A DNA stretch of 64,000 nt from Rotaria sp. Silwood1 (Eukaryota > Rotifera > Eurotatoria > Philodinida > Philodinidae): contig CAJNOP010000297.1 in the NCBI GenBank assembly GCA_905250075.1, positions 138,991-202,990 on the forward strand. The letters are read 5' to 3'. How positions within the stretch are numbered: the stretch's first letter is position 1; the number at the start of each line of letters is the position of its first letter. The notes under the pieces are model-generated. The model was given only the letters and a program-made list of their open reading frames with translations. It did not search any database and was not told the DNA's origin. A program made the translations under genes and the position numbers. Positions 1-12,713 of this stretch are shown piece after piece.

Positions 1-2916
1 TGAAACATTCAGAAAAGAAAAATTATGTAATTCTGTCAGAAAAGGGTTTTTCATTTTTTTTGACATCTTTGTCTCACAAAGATTCCTTCTGAAACATACA
101 TCAAAGGATACAGAATTTTGTGGAAAAGTTCAGCGAAACATTTAAGAGAAATTGTTCGTTTTTTGACTGTCACAATTAGACAATAGAATAAGTACTCGTC
201 CATTTAAAATTTTGTGCTGAAATAAAAAACAAGAGTTATTGGAAGAACAAAGACAGTAAATTTGCAGAACAGAATATTTTCTATCGAATGAGTCTAAAAC
301 GAAATTTTTAATATGTTGGAAAGTGTCCTAAATATTAACTAGCTGACTGGTTTATCTTTTTCTTACTGGCGAATTTATATTCCGTATACACAACTAAGAA
401 TCATCGATTTGCGCTTAGCTAAGAAGCATTCAATTCAAAGTTAAGGTGAGGTATTATCATGATTATTCCTATTAGTTTTCATGTATTCTAGGAGTCTATA
501 TTAAATATTCACAAGCATATACGCTGTTCAATATAGATGTCTTATATACATTTTATTTAGATATAAAATGAAATACGATACAGACGTATATAATGAAGAT
601 TTGACAAAACAATGAATATGAGAACTACAGCTATCGCTTTATTTTGATATTTTTTCAAAACCAATAATAGTCCAAAAGAAATGTGTATTGTTAGAAGAGA
701 AAGTAAAATATTTTTTTATTTTTAAGTAATAAAAAAAATAACAATTTTTTTAAATTTGTTTGAAGCATCAAAGAGAAAAAAAGGAAATTTACTTTTAAGA
801 AAATATACAACGAACACAGAATGGTACAATTCGTATTTTGAGCAACCATTTCTATCCTAGAATTCCATATCTCATACATTTTTTTTTCATAAAAATGTTC
901 TGCGTTTCTTAAAGCTTTAGTTTTTTTCTTTGATCTTTTAAGGATAAATAAAATCGTATTTTTATGATATCCAAATAAGGAGATATCAAACTATTCCTAT
1001 TTACAATGAAGATTTTTCTATCGCACAAATTAACAGTACACCAAAATACGTCTTGAATACAGTAAAATATAAGAAAAGAAAAATGAAAACTAAAGTATTC
1101 TATGAAAGAAAGATATTGAATTACAAATAAACTTGCAATGCTAATTATTAAATAAAAAAAAGTCAAACAGAGATGTTTAAAGTCATAATTATTTGTAGTC
1201 TTTGAATAAGTTATGAAAACACATATAATTATTTACCTTTTTCTATTATTCATATGTCTTGATATTTGACTTGTAAAGACAATCGCACGTTTCTTTTATT
1301 ATATACATTATACTGTTAATCTGAAGATCTGTATTTTAATAAAGAGCTCTTAATCTAATTTTAGAGAATTAAATGTAGATGAATCTCTGTCAACCCATTG
1401 ACAACAAGTCTTTAGTCTTACCGAAAACCTAATAGTTTAAAATGAAAGGTTCTTTTCTGAAAAAAAACGAATAAGAGTAAGATATTGAGTACTAATATTA
1501 TCGCTCATAAAAATGTCGGTGGAAAAACATTTGTATTATTAATTTTGATAGTATAGGAACACGGTAAACCTGAATTTAGTAGAAAGCAAAAACATCGAAA
1601 TTTAAGATGATGGTGCAAGTGAATATGTAATAGTGAGGGTGCGGATGAGGAAGATTCTTACTATCATAAACTATGATTTTCAACATAATTATTTTCGATT
1701 AAACTCAGTGTAATTGTGTTTAATTTAAATAATTTAAACTAAAGGAAATTCTTAAAATTCAGTTAAATAGTTCTTAATTTTGGTTTTATGTTCACAAATA
1801 AGACGATATAAAGTAGACTTGATCAATAAGGCCTTTGGAAGCGTTCTTTCAACAATTAAAGACCATGAGACCGTACCTCTAGTAGTATTTGGCTAGTTTG
1901 TCATTCGATTTTCATGCAGTTGTCTCTGACCATATTCAAAACGATGACCTGTTCAAATCTAATACCAATATTTTGTAATTAATGAACAACACGAATCGAA
2001 CTCGAGAAAAATAATCCGAAGTATTCTGTATGAGACTATTCAGATGTTAATAACTCATCTTGTCAATGTACAAAAGAAACTTGCTTGACATATATAGTCT
2101 GTAAAACATGTAAGCACCCATCATATGATCTTCAATCAGTCGGAAAATGTATTTAGAGAAGATCTTTTAAGAATTTTGTTCAAACAATGGTGAAGAAATT
2201 GATTTCAGCAACTAACGAACAATACCCGCCAAAAAACACTTCGTAGAAAAACGATTGTGTTTAATATCGTTCATAGAATTTTATCTCTAAAATGTTTCAC
2301 GAGACATGTCGAGATAACAAATTCAAATGGAGGCAAAATTTAAGAGAAGCTCATGAAGTTTTCAATTCGAGAACATTCTCTTTGATACGATAAAAAGATA
2401 CTTATCTTAATTGATTGACTTTGCCTAGTTAGGCTTTAATTGCAAAACTATTGTGACCTAGTTCAAACTTGCATGCGACCCTCTCGTGATGCTTTTCTCC
2501 CTCTTTGTTAACGAGACCATAACCACATATTATTGAGGGGTTTCTCATCACCCACACGCATACCCACCTCATTGCATCTTTAAATGTTCATCGACTTTTG
2601 CATTTTTCAATAAAACACGGAAGTTGCTTGATAATTGTGCCTAACTGTAAGAACCGCATCTCGACTATGTTCACTGACGCAATACACTATATCGAATTTT
2701 GATGATAATGAGAAGGTTTGCTGAATGACTTTGACTTAATCATTAATATAGAAATATGTGATCATTAGATCTGGAAGAATTCATTACGACAGAAGTACAA
2801 GACATATTTCGTACAGTCAGCAGCTTTTATTTTGCAATATTGCCCGAATTCTATGATCATTTCCAAAAGAAAATTTATTTGAAATAGACATTATGGACAT
2901 AATAAGCTAGTGACAT
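1..2916. other. Gene-poor AT-rich spacer; from about 450 the start of tandem unit 1
   Basis: I see no convincing coding region. Open frames here are short, lysine/phenylalanine/isoleucine-rich and lack domain signals. From about 450 onward the sequence is recognisably related to 6990-9500 and 12850-15100, so it is the first part of a tandemly repeated unit. A small G-rich patch at 1633-1652 loosely resembles the degenerate G-rich patch at 19405-19530. Confidence 0.6.
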
Positions 2917-3462
2917 TTATTTCACCATTAGAAAAACTAGCATAGTTGCAAAATAAAAATATGAAGACAAACATGGATGATTTGTACCTCCGGGTGCTGC
3001 CGTAGTGCTCGTCGTTGTTACTGTATCATTCTTCGTAGTTGCGTTCCCCTTGATAGTTGTATCAATTATGGTAAGTTTATTCACTATGGAATTTTTATTG
3101 CTCGATGTTGATATTGTATTCGAAGTTCGATCATTACACAAATCCACAGAACAACACGTTAAATTTATGTAAACCAAATCATTAGCCATTAGTTCTTGAC
3201 ATGTCGAGTTCACTATAAATCCCCATACCCATTTCAATGCTTGTCTTGATATCTCCTCTAATGTACAAGCTAAGTCTTGCTCTTCACAAATAAATGCATA
3301 GCTGGTGCAAATACATTGTTTGTTAGTACATTCAGATGCGATATTTGAGTTTATTGTTGTATTCGGTGTAATCGAGGCAGTTGACACTCCGTCATAGCAA
3401 ATAATACAGGAAATCCATGAAAACGTGCAGAGCAATAGTATGAGAGAAATAAACAACTTCAT
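2917..3462 (-). CDS. Secreted/GPI-anchored Ly6/uPAR-like cysteine-rich protein, copy A
   Basis: Single-exon protein of 181 residues from the chosen Met, which begins the signal peptide MKLFISLILLLCTFSWISC. An in-frame Met 14 codons upstream is also conserved in the paralogue, so the start is not certain. The mature part has the spacing of a three-finger (LU) domain: CIICYDG near the N-terminus, cysteines at the CTNKQCIC, FIC, LAC and STC positions, and the closing LTCCSVDLCN block typical of Ly6/uPAR proteins. Then follows a Ser/Thr/Asn-rich linker of about 45 residues and a hydrophobic C-terminal tail after GGTN, read as a GPI-attachment signal. Family members act outside the cell as ligands or receptor modulators; the specific role is unknown. 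The paralogue at 9522-9974 lacks about 30 residues of the linker. Confidence 0.75.
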   Translation of the reverse strand: MKLFISLILLLCTFSWISCIICYDGVSTASITPNTTINSNIASECTNKQCICTSYAFICEEQDLACTLEEISRQALKWVWGFIVNSTCQELMANDLVYINLTCCSVDLCNDRTSNTISTSSNKNSIVNKLTIIDTTIKGNATTKNDTVTTTSTTAAPGGTNHPCLSSYFYFATMLVFLMVK

Positions 3463-3504
3463 GTTTTCGAGCGTTATGAAATGGCCAAGTAACAAGGTAA
3501 TCAT

Positions 3505-5430
3505 TTATTTTTGCCACGCATCATTGAAAGAAGTAATCAATGTCTCACGGCTATTCATGTGTATAGCAACATGTCTGATGCATTCAATGACAACAACACA
3601 ATGTGCATATCTGTCACAACAATCTTAATTAATTCATCTATTGTAAGAGAATATATGTTGATCGAAGTTTTTATATGACAATGGAGAAAAATGAAGATGG
3701 TTTTTCTATTACATGTTTGATTCAAAATATTCAAAACTCGTTTGTGTGTAATGCCTTGATTTTTACCGTTCTTTCTCTTTGAAAAATACATCAAGATGGA
3801 GACGAAAAAGGAACAAAAAAAGTATAGAGGCTGAATACTCAACAGATACTCGTAATATTCTATTGTTCATTGGTACATGAAATGTATCATTGTGAAAAGA
3901 ACTAATTGTACGATGGTCTATCGATACAAGTCGAACAGATAAAAGAACCAACATGGAAAATTCTGCTAATTTTTTCTTAACATAAGCAGAAAACATGGAA
4001 AATTTCTTAAAGTCAAAAAAGACTAAGACATATCATCATTCATATCGAGATTTTACTCCATATGAATACTTATCTTCTTTTCACCGATATTCACTCAAGA
4101 TTTAAGGCTAGACTCACAAGGTACCAAAGAAGAGAAAAAAAATACTGTTAGTTTTATTCAAGGACATCGTCGTTTATTCACATACGTTTCATGTTTTACC
4201 TCATTTTAGTTATTGCTTTTATCAACTATGGCAAAAGATATTTGAGCGAACTCTTTTTGGAATGTTATGTACCAGTTTAGTATTCAAACAACCTTATTAA
4301 TAATATGAGGTGTATTTTAGTACAAAAAAATATTCAGTTAACAAATGATAAGATTTTTTTTTGAAAAGATCTTCAAAGAAAATATTCTTTTAAAAAAAAA
4401 GCAAAACATTTGTCGTAAGTAAAAATTTCGCCGAGCCAAGGCAAATCTTTACCTCCGTATTATTTTTATTCTTATGTATGAAAAATTGAACATATACTTT
4501 GATGACATTTTAGCTTTACAAAATGGAAAAACAAAAAAAAACAGTTTTTTTTGTTCATTCTTTTTGTTTAATGTGTATCAATATATTTGACTTTTTACCA
4601 TGTAACTGATAGTTTGAAAAATCCTATATTATTTATATATTTCAACTTTCACTGAAATGAAAACTATTATTTCTTCACTTTTATATTGTCTACTATTTGT
4701 TTGTTCTTGTATTATATATAATATCTTTATTTTGAGTTCAAGTTATGTTTCCACATTGACGTTTTATATAAAGCAAAATCGACGCATTCTCGAATAAAAA
4801 TCTAATTATATGTTTGGTTATCATCTATCATTTTTAAAGCCGATAGACACATCAATAATTTATAAAATATTTTTAATTTACTTGACGGATGGTGAGAAAG
4901 TGTCATAAAAATATATCTTGTGAAATAAAAAAGAAACCACACAGATTATCATCGTTATTGGTTCAAAGTGTTTGTATTTATGAAGTTTTATTGAAAATAA
5001 ATTTAACATTTAATAGAATTGTACATTTAAGCAATAAACTCTTTGTATACTGATCATTATTCGAATGAAATGAAGTATAAAGAGTCATAATTGAACAGTT
5101 AGTTTTTTTTTTGTCAAGACTATCTCTATGATATCAAATTGATCAAAGTTATTTTTTCTTTAGTCTTTGTGCGAGAAAAATTATGAAATATGTATTCAAT
5201 CATATAGTTTTTAGAAAAATAAGTACATCGAAAAAAGTATATCCATTGCCATCCTCTTGATTCATACAATAAGTAATGAGATGAAAATGCAAGTTAAATG
5301 TATGAATCATTTCATATGCACTTTTCACCTGATTAGTTAATCTCGAGTATTTTAAATAAGATGTACTAGTTTCATATGATTTCATTTTCTAAATAAACGC
5401 TTTTCTATACATTTGAAATATTATAATGAG
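3505..5430. other. Upstream region of Ly6-like copy A, conserved between units
   Basis: No gene is supported. Parts of 3763-3996 and 4080-5390 are recognisably similar to 10260-12700 in unit 2, including matches around 4213/11095 and 5142/12062. The similarity has indels and broken frames, so I read it as non-coding duplicated flank, possibly including promoter or untranslated sequence. Confidence 0.5.
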
Positions 5431-5439
5431 GCTACCATT

Positions 5440-6600
5440 TACATGTTAAGTAGTTTTAAATAAAAACTAAGTAAAAAACGTAATTTCTGATAAGCTTTTG
5501 ATTTAAACTTTAAGTAAATATGTTTGATTTTTCTAAGCAAAATATTGAAAACCAATGAGTAAATAAACAAGTTTTTCTAAGTAAAAAGTCATGAATATCT
5601 AAGTAAAGCATCTAATTGTACATTTATTATATTAGCGAAGCTTTTGTTGCTTTTCGTAGTCGTCCTCTTTTCTTTTTTTTGTCACACAGTGATATATCCT
5701 TTGTTGATGAAGATGATTTGCAAAACTTCAACCTAATATCCAAATCAATAATATGTTTGAAAATCTATTCTTTGAAGCAGTTGAAACAATAGTACAATCT
5801 GATTTTTTTATTCTGATAAGGTCTGAAGATAGGGTTGTTTTTAAAAAGAAGACTAATATTTACAAATATCAACATTCTAAACTTATATACATCCACATTC
5901 TGAGTGCATGAATCAATTAAAATGGGTTCTCAGCAACTTAAATTTCAACGGAATGTTGTATCGATATGAGTTCGGGATGTTAGTGAAAGCTTTCTTTTTA
6001 CAAGCACTCACACCCATACATTAAATTTGAGGTAAAGTTTCAATGACAGATTTATTCTAGAAAAACAGAGCAGATGAGGGAGGACGTAGTAGAAAATAGG
6101 AAACCAAAAAAAAAACTCGAAAGACCAATACAGATCACGTATAAAATAAACAGAAGACAGAAACGACAAATTATTGTATTGGAGCATCTTTGAAGAAAAA
6201 ATGCTTGCCTTCACGCATGACATCAGAACGCATAATATACGTGAAATACACATGTATCACGATGATAGTTCAATACTGACGAAATGAAAGAAAGAGAGAA
6301 GTTGTATACACGATACTACTATAAAAAAAATTCAATCTGCCTTAGATAATCGTACTTAATCTTTATTAGAAAGTGCTGAGCATTAATAATTTTTACTTAG
6401 CGATTTTATTTTATAACTATGATTTCAATTTATTAATTTAGCAAATATCTTTAATCATTGAGAAACCATAGATTAACTAAACGTCAATATTTTCACTTAG
6501 CAGTTAATTTATTTATTGAACAAATACAAATTTTATGTAACAAAAATCAACTTAGCATTTTAATAATTTTACTTAGCACATAAATTATTACATTTTGCTA
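5440..6600. repeat. Candidate foldback element with clustered, oppositely oriented CTAAGTAAAA motifs
   Basis: The motif CTAAGTAAAA or close variants occurs near 5468, 5512, 5577 and 5600. Its reverse complement TTTTACTTAG occurs near 6395, 6495 and 6569. Right of the element, 6589 onward aligns with 12470 in unit 2, so most of the block is extra sequence in unit 1. Segments of about 180 bp on each side (about 5230-5400 and 6690-6860) resemble each other. A subterminal-repeat transposon is the best reading; exact ends and target duplication were not resolved. Confidence 0.45.
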
Positions 6601-9521
6601 TTCGTTCTCGGTAGTTGACATTGATAAATAACATGTATGAATGACGTGTAAACAATCAGTATTTAAAGAAAAAAAATTTGTTGTAATATAAATGTATATG
6701 AATTGTTATCCTTTTGATTTGTACCATAAGTAAAGTGAGAGAGTGTATATTAAATGTGTGGATCATTTTACATTTGTCTTCTGATTGATCAGTTGCTATC
6801 AAGTATTCCAAATAAAATATATTAGTTTCATATGACTAAACTTGATTTTATTCTCCAAATAAATATTCATCTATAGAATAACAAAAATAACAGATAGTCG
6901 AATTATATTTGTAAATTATCAATTCATTTAGTAGTGAAAACATATGTTGAACTGTCTGGTTAAAAATTGAAAAGTTTGTTTGAAAAAGTAAATCGAACAG
7001 ACTATATTCTATTCAATATTATCGTATTACATTTTTTTTAATCTACATCTATAATGAAATAAGAAAACATACAGAAGTACATGATGAAAATTTGAGGAAA
7101 TAATGAATATGAGAACTACAATGATCATTTTATCTCGACACTTTTTAAAACAAATAATAGATCGAATGAAATTTTGATTGTTAGAGAAGTAAGTGAAATA
7201 ATTCTTCAATTTTCCATAATGCAATTAAGATTTTATTTATTTGTGCATCAAGTCATAGAAAAGGATAAGATTTAAAAAAAACAAAAGAATAAAAAAGATT
7301 TTTGTATTTTTTTTAAAGCTTGACATCTTTGTTTGGTCTTTTAAAAAATGAAAAAAAAATCATTATTTTAATGGTATCACACTAAATAAATATCGTACTT
7401 TTCCCGCTAACGACGAAGAAATTTTACTAAAACATAGATTGAACGAAAATAGGCGAAAAGAATAATGAAAAATAAAATATTCTATGTAAGCGTCAAGTCT
7501 TATCATAAATAAAAATGCAGTGTTAATTACTAAACAAAAAACAATTAAACAGAAATTTTTCAGTTTATTACTATCTAGTCTTATTAGTAAGGGATAAAAA
7601 ACCCGAAATTATTTGTCTGTAGTATTATCTATAAATCTTCACATTTTTAAATTGTAATCTATTTATAATAAGAGTTGCTAGTTCGTTTTGTTTCATTGCA
7701 TTTTACTCTTAATATGGAAACCTGTATTTTAATACAGAACTTTTTATTCAAGTTTAGAGTATCAAATTTGAACGAATCTCTATTAACATGTCAACAAATT
7801 TTCAATCTAACTGACAACTGCACAGTTTAAAATAAAAAGTTATTTTTTTCTTAAAATCATCACTCACTACAATCATATGAATGATTCAGTCTATTTTTGT
7901 ATATCTAAGTGCACCAATTTGTTGTTAAATATTCGCCGAAAAAATGAACATGAATAATGCATTGAGCACTTCCGTCATCGCCCATGAATGTATCTGTAGT
8001 GAAACATTCATATGAATAATGTTCATAGTATACAAACAGCATTCGTACAGACAAAAAAGTTCAAGTGCTTGTGCGAGGAGTATTTTCACTAGGATTGTTA
8101 CAAAGATAATGAGATGGTGTGCTCAAGTTGCAGAAAAAAACTTGTGGCATGCAGAGTAAAAATGAAGTCTAGAGAGCTTCGTTAAATTGCAATGTATCAC
8201 AAGTAAAATTAAATGTAAAAGTTTTAGAATGTTTATGAGTAAGTTTTGCAAGATTTGAAAAATAAGAATTTCAAACTTTTCTGAATTTAGAAAATTATTG
8301 AACTTAGTTAAAGAATTTTTAAATTTGCCTTTTATATTCGCAAATAAGCAGATACGATACGAACTTGATCGACAACCCATCATAAACGTTCTTTCGATAG
8401 TCAAATACTATGAGGCATAGTTTCTAGTAGGATTAGATCAATGTTCTATCCGAATTTTATATAATCATCTCTGAAGATATTCAAAACAAGGATTTGTCCA
8501 AATCTAATATTAAGATTGTTCGATTATTGAACAACATCAATTCAAGTCGAGGTAAATATTTCCAAGAATCCGATATGAGGATATTCGGATACTAATAACT
8601 CATGTCGTTAGTGTACAAAATAAACTGCTTGACTTATATATAGTCTGTAAAGGATATAAGCACTATCATATGATCTTTAATCAGATCGAGAACCTATTTG
8701 CAGAAAAGAATGATATACGTATTATAAAGCGAGAAAAGCGATCGAGAATTTTGTTCGAAAAACGATAAAGAAATTGATTTCAGTATGTATGCTAAATTGT
8801 GTCCGTGAAAAAGCACTGTCTAGAAAAAGGATCGTCTCTTCTATCATTCATAAAACTTTTGCCTTTGATAGTTAGCATGAAAGCTATCAAGGTCACAAAT
8901 TCAGATAGAATTCAAATTTGTGAAAAGTTCGTGCATTTTTTACTTTAACATGCTATCTCAAAGTTTCAACTTCGACAACATTCTCTCTGACTCGATAATA
9001 GAACAGTTCCTCTAATTCATTGTCTTTTCTTATTTAAACCTTTGCAAAACAGATACAGTGGTCTGAAGCAAATTTCTATATGGTGCTCTTGTTGCGCTTT
9101 TTTCTTTCTTTGTTAATAAATCCAAAAATGAGGGGTATGCGTAAGATTTCGCATCAGTCACATGTATACCCGAGCCATCATATATTCAAATAGTCATTGA
9201 TCCTTGTAATTTTAGATAAAACACGCCTATTGCTAGATGACTGAACCTACTTATAAATGTTGCATGTCGAATATCTTTACTAACGTAAGACATTATACTG
9301 AGTTTCGAAAATAATGAGATCGATTTGTTGAATGCATTAGACTTATCCATTAATATCGAAATACGAGTTTATTATGTTCAAAAGAGCTCATTACGACAGA
9401 AATGCAAGACACACTACATACAGTGAGAAGTTTCTGTTCACAATATTGCACGAGTACCATAATATGACCAAAGAAAGATTTATTTGAAATCGGTGTCATG
9501 GACAAAATAAGCTGAATACTT

Positions 9522-9974
9522 TTATTTTGCTATTAGAAAAATGAGCAAAGCTGTAAAATAAAAAAATGGAGAGAAACTTAGATGATTTGTACCACCTGGT
9601 GCTGCAGTTGTGCCCACCGTTGTCATCATATTCGACCCTCCATTATTACACAAATCCACAGAGCAACATGTTAAATTCATATACATCGAGGACATCGTCA
9701 TTAACTGTTGACATGTCGAGTTCGGTATAAGTCCCCATATCCATTTGATCGCCTGTCTTGATATCTCTTCTGATGTACAGGCTGTGTCGTTGTCCGTACA
9801 GATAAATGCATAATTCATGCAAGCGCATTGATTCTGCGAACAGTCATTTACACTATTCGAATTTATTGTTGTTGTTGGTTTAATCGAGGAATTCGATACT
9901 CCATTGTAGCAAATAATGCAGAAAATGCATGGAAAAGTACAGAGTAATAATATCAGAGGAGCAAATAACTTCAT
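9522..9974 (-). CDS. Secreted/GPI-anchored Ly6/uPAR-like cysteine-rich protein, copy B
   Basis: Single-exon, 150 residues from the Met starting MKLFAPLILLLCTFPC (signal peptide). The cysteine framework matches copy A: CIICYNG, then DCSQNQCACMNYAFIC, TAC, NSTC and the closing LTCCSVDLCNN. The block EEISRQAIKWIWG is almost identical to copy A, so it is probably structurally important. The linker is reduced to about 16 residues (MMTTVGTTAAPGG) before the hydrophobic GPI-type tail ending FLIAK. The gene sits in the same orientation and place in its unit as copy A, so the pair arose with the tandem duplication. Function is unknown beyond a cell-surface or secreted three-finger protein. Confidence 0.75.
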   Translation of the reverse strand: MKLFAPLILLLCTFPCIFCIICYNGVSNSSIKPTTTINSNSVNDCSQNQCACMNYAFICTDNDTACTSEEISRQAIKWIWGLIPNSTCQQLMTMSSMYMNLTCCSVDLCNNGGSNMMTTVGTTAAPGGTNHLSFSPFFYFTALLIFLIAK

Positions 9975-12713
9975 GTTTTCGAGCGTTATGAAATGGCGAA
10001 GTAAGAAAATAATCATTTATTTTTGCTACGCATCATTGAAAGCAATAATCAATGTTTCGAGGCTATTCACCTACGTAGTAACCTATCTGATGCATTAAAT
10101 GACACCGATGAAATGTACATGTCAGTCAAGACAATCCTACCGAATACATCTATTATACATGAATGCACATTAATCTATGATTTCGTCTGGCAGTAAAGCA
10201 AAACGACATCTGATTCTTATCGAGCTTTTTATTTAAAATATCCAATCTCTGTTTATTCGTAATGCATCGACTTACAGCATTTTTTTTCTTTTACAAGAAC
10301 ACGTGAAGAGGAAAGAAAAAAGGTTCTGACAGGCATAGGCGTTGAATACTTAATAGATACTCGAATATCTCATTGCTCATCACTACATGAAGTGCGTCAT
10401 TGTGAAAAGAACTAATTGTATATGAAAAACATTAAGAAGAGTTCTGCCTTAGCAAGAGTTGCCAGACTTATTGAAATCAACTGATTTCGCTGATAAATAC
10501 ACTTTTTGGTGAATTGTGCAATCGATTACATTAATATTGTCACTCCTCACTAACATATCAGGGTGAGAAAATAGCATTTAGTGACATTCTTCAATAGAAA
10601 AAGTAGTTTCAATGATATCAAAATCAGTCAATTTCCACCGTTGTTTTTCTGAGGAATGAGAGAAAAGTTTTTCAGTTATGTATAGCGAACTTTGAACTAA
10701 ATTTGTCGGTTGGATACCAAAATAAGTTGATTACAGATGAATACAAGATTATGTTCATTTAGTGTTCTAAAACTTTTTCGTCCTTGTTCTTCTATGGTTT
10801 GCTGATACAAGTCGATCCGCTGAAGAACCAGAAAAGTAAACTGTGTCGACTTTTTTCTAGAACAAGCAGAAAAAATGGAAATTTTCTCAAGTAACAATAG
10901 TTATAAGACATATCATTATCTATATTGAGGTTTTACAGAGGTATGAATGCATAGTTTCTTTTTACAAATACTCACTCAAAACTTCAAGATAGATTTGCGA
11001 AAGAACAAAGAAGAGAAAAGAATCATATCAAATTTTGTCAGGGACATCATTTTTTACTTCACGCACATGTCGTTTTGACTTCATTTCAATTATTTTCTTT
11101 TATCTATTTTGACTAAAGATATTTGAGAGGACTCTTTTAGGAATGTCATGTACTGGTTATGTATGCAAATAGACTCACTGATAATATGAGGCATCTTTTA
11201 GTACAACATAGTATGCAATAGACAAGTGAAAAGACTTTTTTCCAAGGCCATCAAAGATACATTCATTTTAGAAAAAAAAGGAAACCATCTAACTTAAGTG
11301 AGAATTTCATCTAGAAAACATTCATTTTTACTTCGACACCTGAAACACCGGTTACATAGGGCTGAGATTTACTGTGATAAGAAGAACCTTCACTAAAACG
11401 GAGATTTTTTGTTTTTATATTATTTTTTCTGATGAATCCTTATTTACGTTTCATAATGATGATGTGGTATTTTTCAATTTGATATTGGTTCGACAGAAAT
11501 TAATTAAAAGTTAATGTTTTGCTATGTAATTTGTTTTTTTTTATTATAAATGATACGAATATGTGTAAAATAATTAGAAATAAGAAAATATTTAACTACA
11601 GTATTTATACAAAAACGATGTATCATTATGTATCATATTCATCTTATTTTTATTATTATGCATGAAAAAATTCAAAAAGAAAAAACATACAATCATTTTT
11701 ACATAAAAAAATAAGCACATTTCTTCTTATGCTTTTTTTTATTTTTTATCAATACATTTACCTTATATTCTTTAATCGATCGAATGAAAAACATATTTTT
11801 TAACTGATATAATTGATGGTAAGAAAATATGAGAAAAAAATGTGTTGCAAAAGAAATAAAATTACAGAGATTGTTATTGTTATTAATTGAAAGTGTTTAT
11901 ATTTATGAAGTTTAATTGAACATTAACTTGATATGAGAACCTGTATATTTCAAGCAGTTAATAAATTATATATTGAACATTATTGAAATAAAATGGAGAA
12001 TAGATAGTTGTAATTAAAAAAACTTCGTTTTTTTCCAAGACTATCACAATAACACGAAAATGATCAAAGTTGTTTTTTCTTCAGTCCTTATAAGAAAATT
12101 TATGAAACTTATATTGAATCATGAAGTTTTACAAAAAACGAGTGTATGGAAGAAAAATTAAAATATAATAACTATTCATAGCTATATAAATTGAATATGT
12201 ATCATTGCTTCGTTTCTTTGTCCATATTTATGATTTTTAAAGTGGATGTGGATATTATTATAGTCGTTTATTTTTTTCAGATTCTTCATCTGTTTCTGCT
12301 TCTTATTCTTTTTTTTATCTTCGAACCAATATTCTATGTAGATGATATCGAAAATCTCTGATATTTCGAAAAAGTTATAATTTTTCTTTCACAACTGCTT
12401 TGACTTGTTTTGCAATCATTTTATTATTAGAATCATCTAATTGGCATGAACAATTACCTTGATAATTAACTTTTGCTATTCATTCTAGATAATTGATATT
12501 GATAAATCATGTTTGTGCATGAAACGTAGCTAATAACACTTGAAGAAAAAATCTCTATGATGTGAAAATACATCAATTACCATTCTCTTGATTTGCATAG
12601 TAAATAACAAGATGAAGTACAGATAAAATGTATGCATCATTTCATTTTTACTTCTCAATTGATCAGTTGATATGGCGCATTTCAAATAAGATATACAAGT
12701 TTCATATGACTAA
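9975..12713. other. Upstream flank of Ly6-like copy B
   Basis: No gene is supported. The sequence is the diverged counterpart of unit 1 3505-5430 plus 6590-6840. Short open frames around 10697-10897 correspond to those at 3763-3996 but share only patches of translated similarity and differ by indels, which argues against conserved coding. Confidence 0.5.

Larger units (their letters stand above)
450..6840. repeat. Tandem unit 1 (with a Ly6-like gene)
   Basis: First of three diverged direct copies of a 6.0-6.5 kb unit. Anchors: 'aatgaatatgagaactaca' at about 611 recurs near 7100 and 12975; 'gtctgtaaa' plus the following bases at 2097 recurs at 8643 and 14701. The Ly6-like stop codon at 2917 matches 9522. 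Past the gene, 4943, 5142 and 5242 match 11868, 12062 and 12580. About 1.2 kb near 5440-6600 is extra relative to unit 2. Boundaries are approximate. Confidence 0.8.
6840..12713. repeat. Tandem unit 2 (with a Ly6-like gene)
   Basis: Second copy of the unit. Offset from unit 1 is about 6546 bp at the 2097/8643 anchor and about 6605 bp at the Ly6-like stop codons. Its first ~410 bp (6838-7255) are almost identical to the start of unit 3 (12714-13125), much closer than the rest of the unit, suggesting local gene conversion or a recent exchange. Confidence 0.8.
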
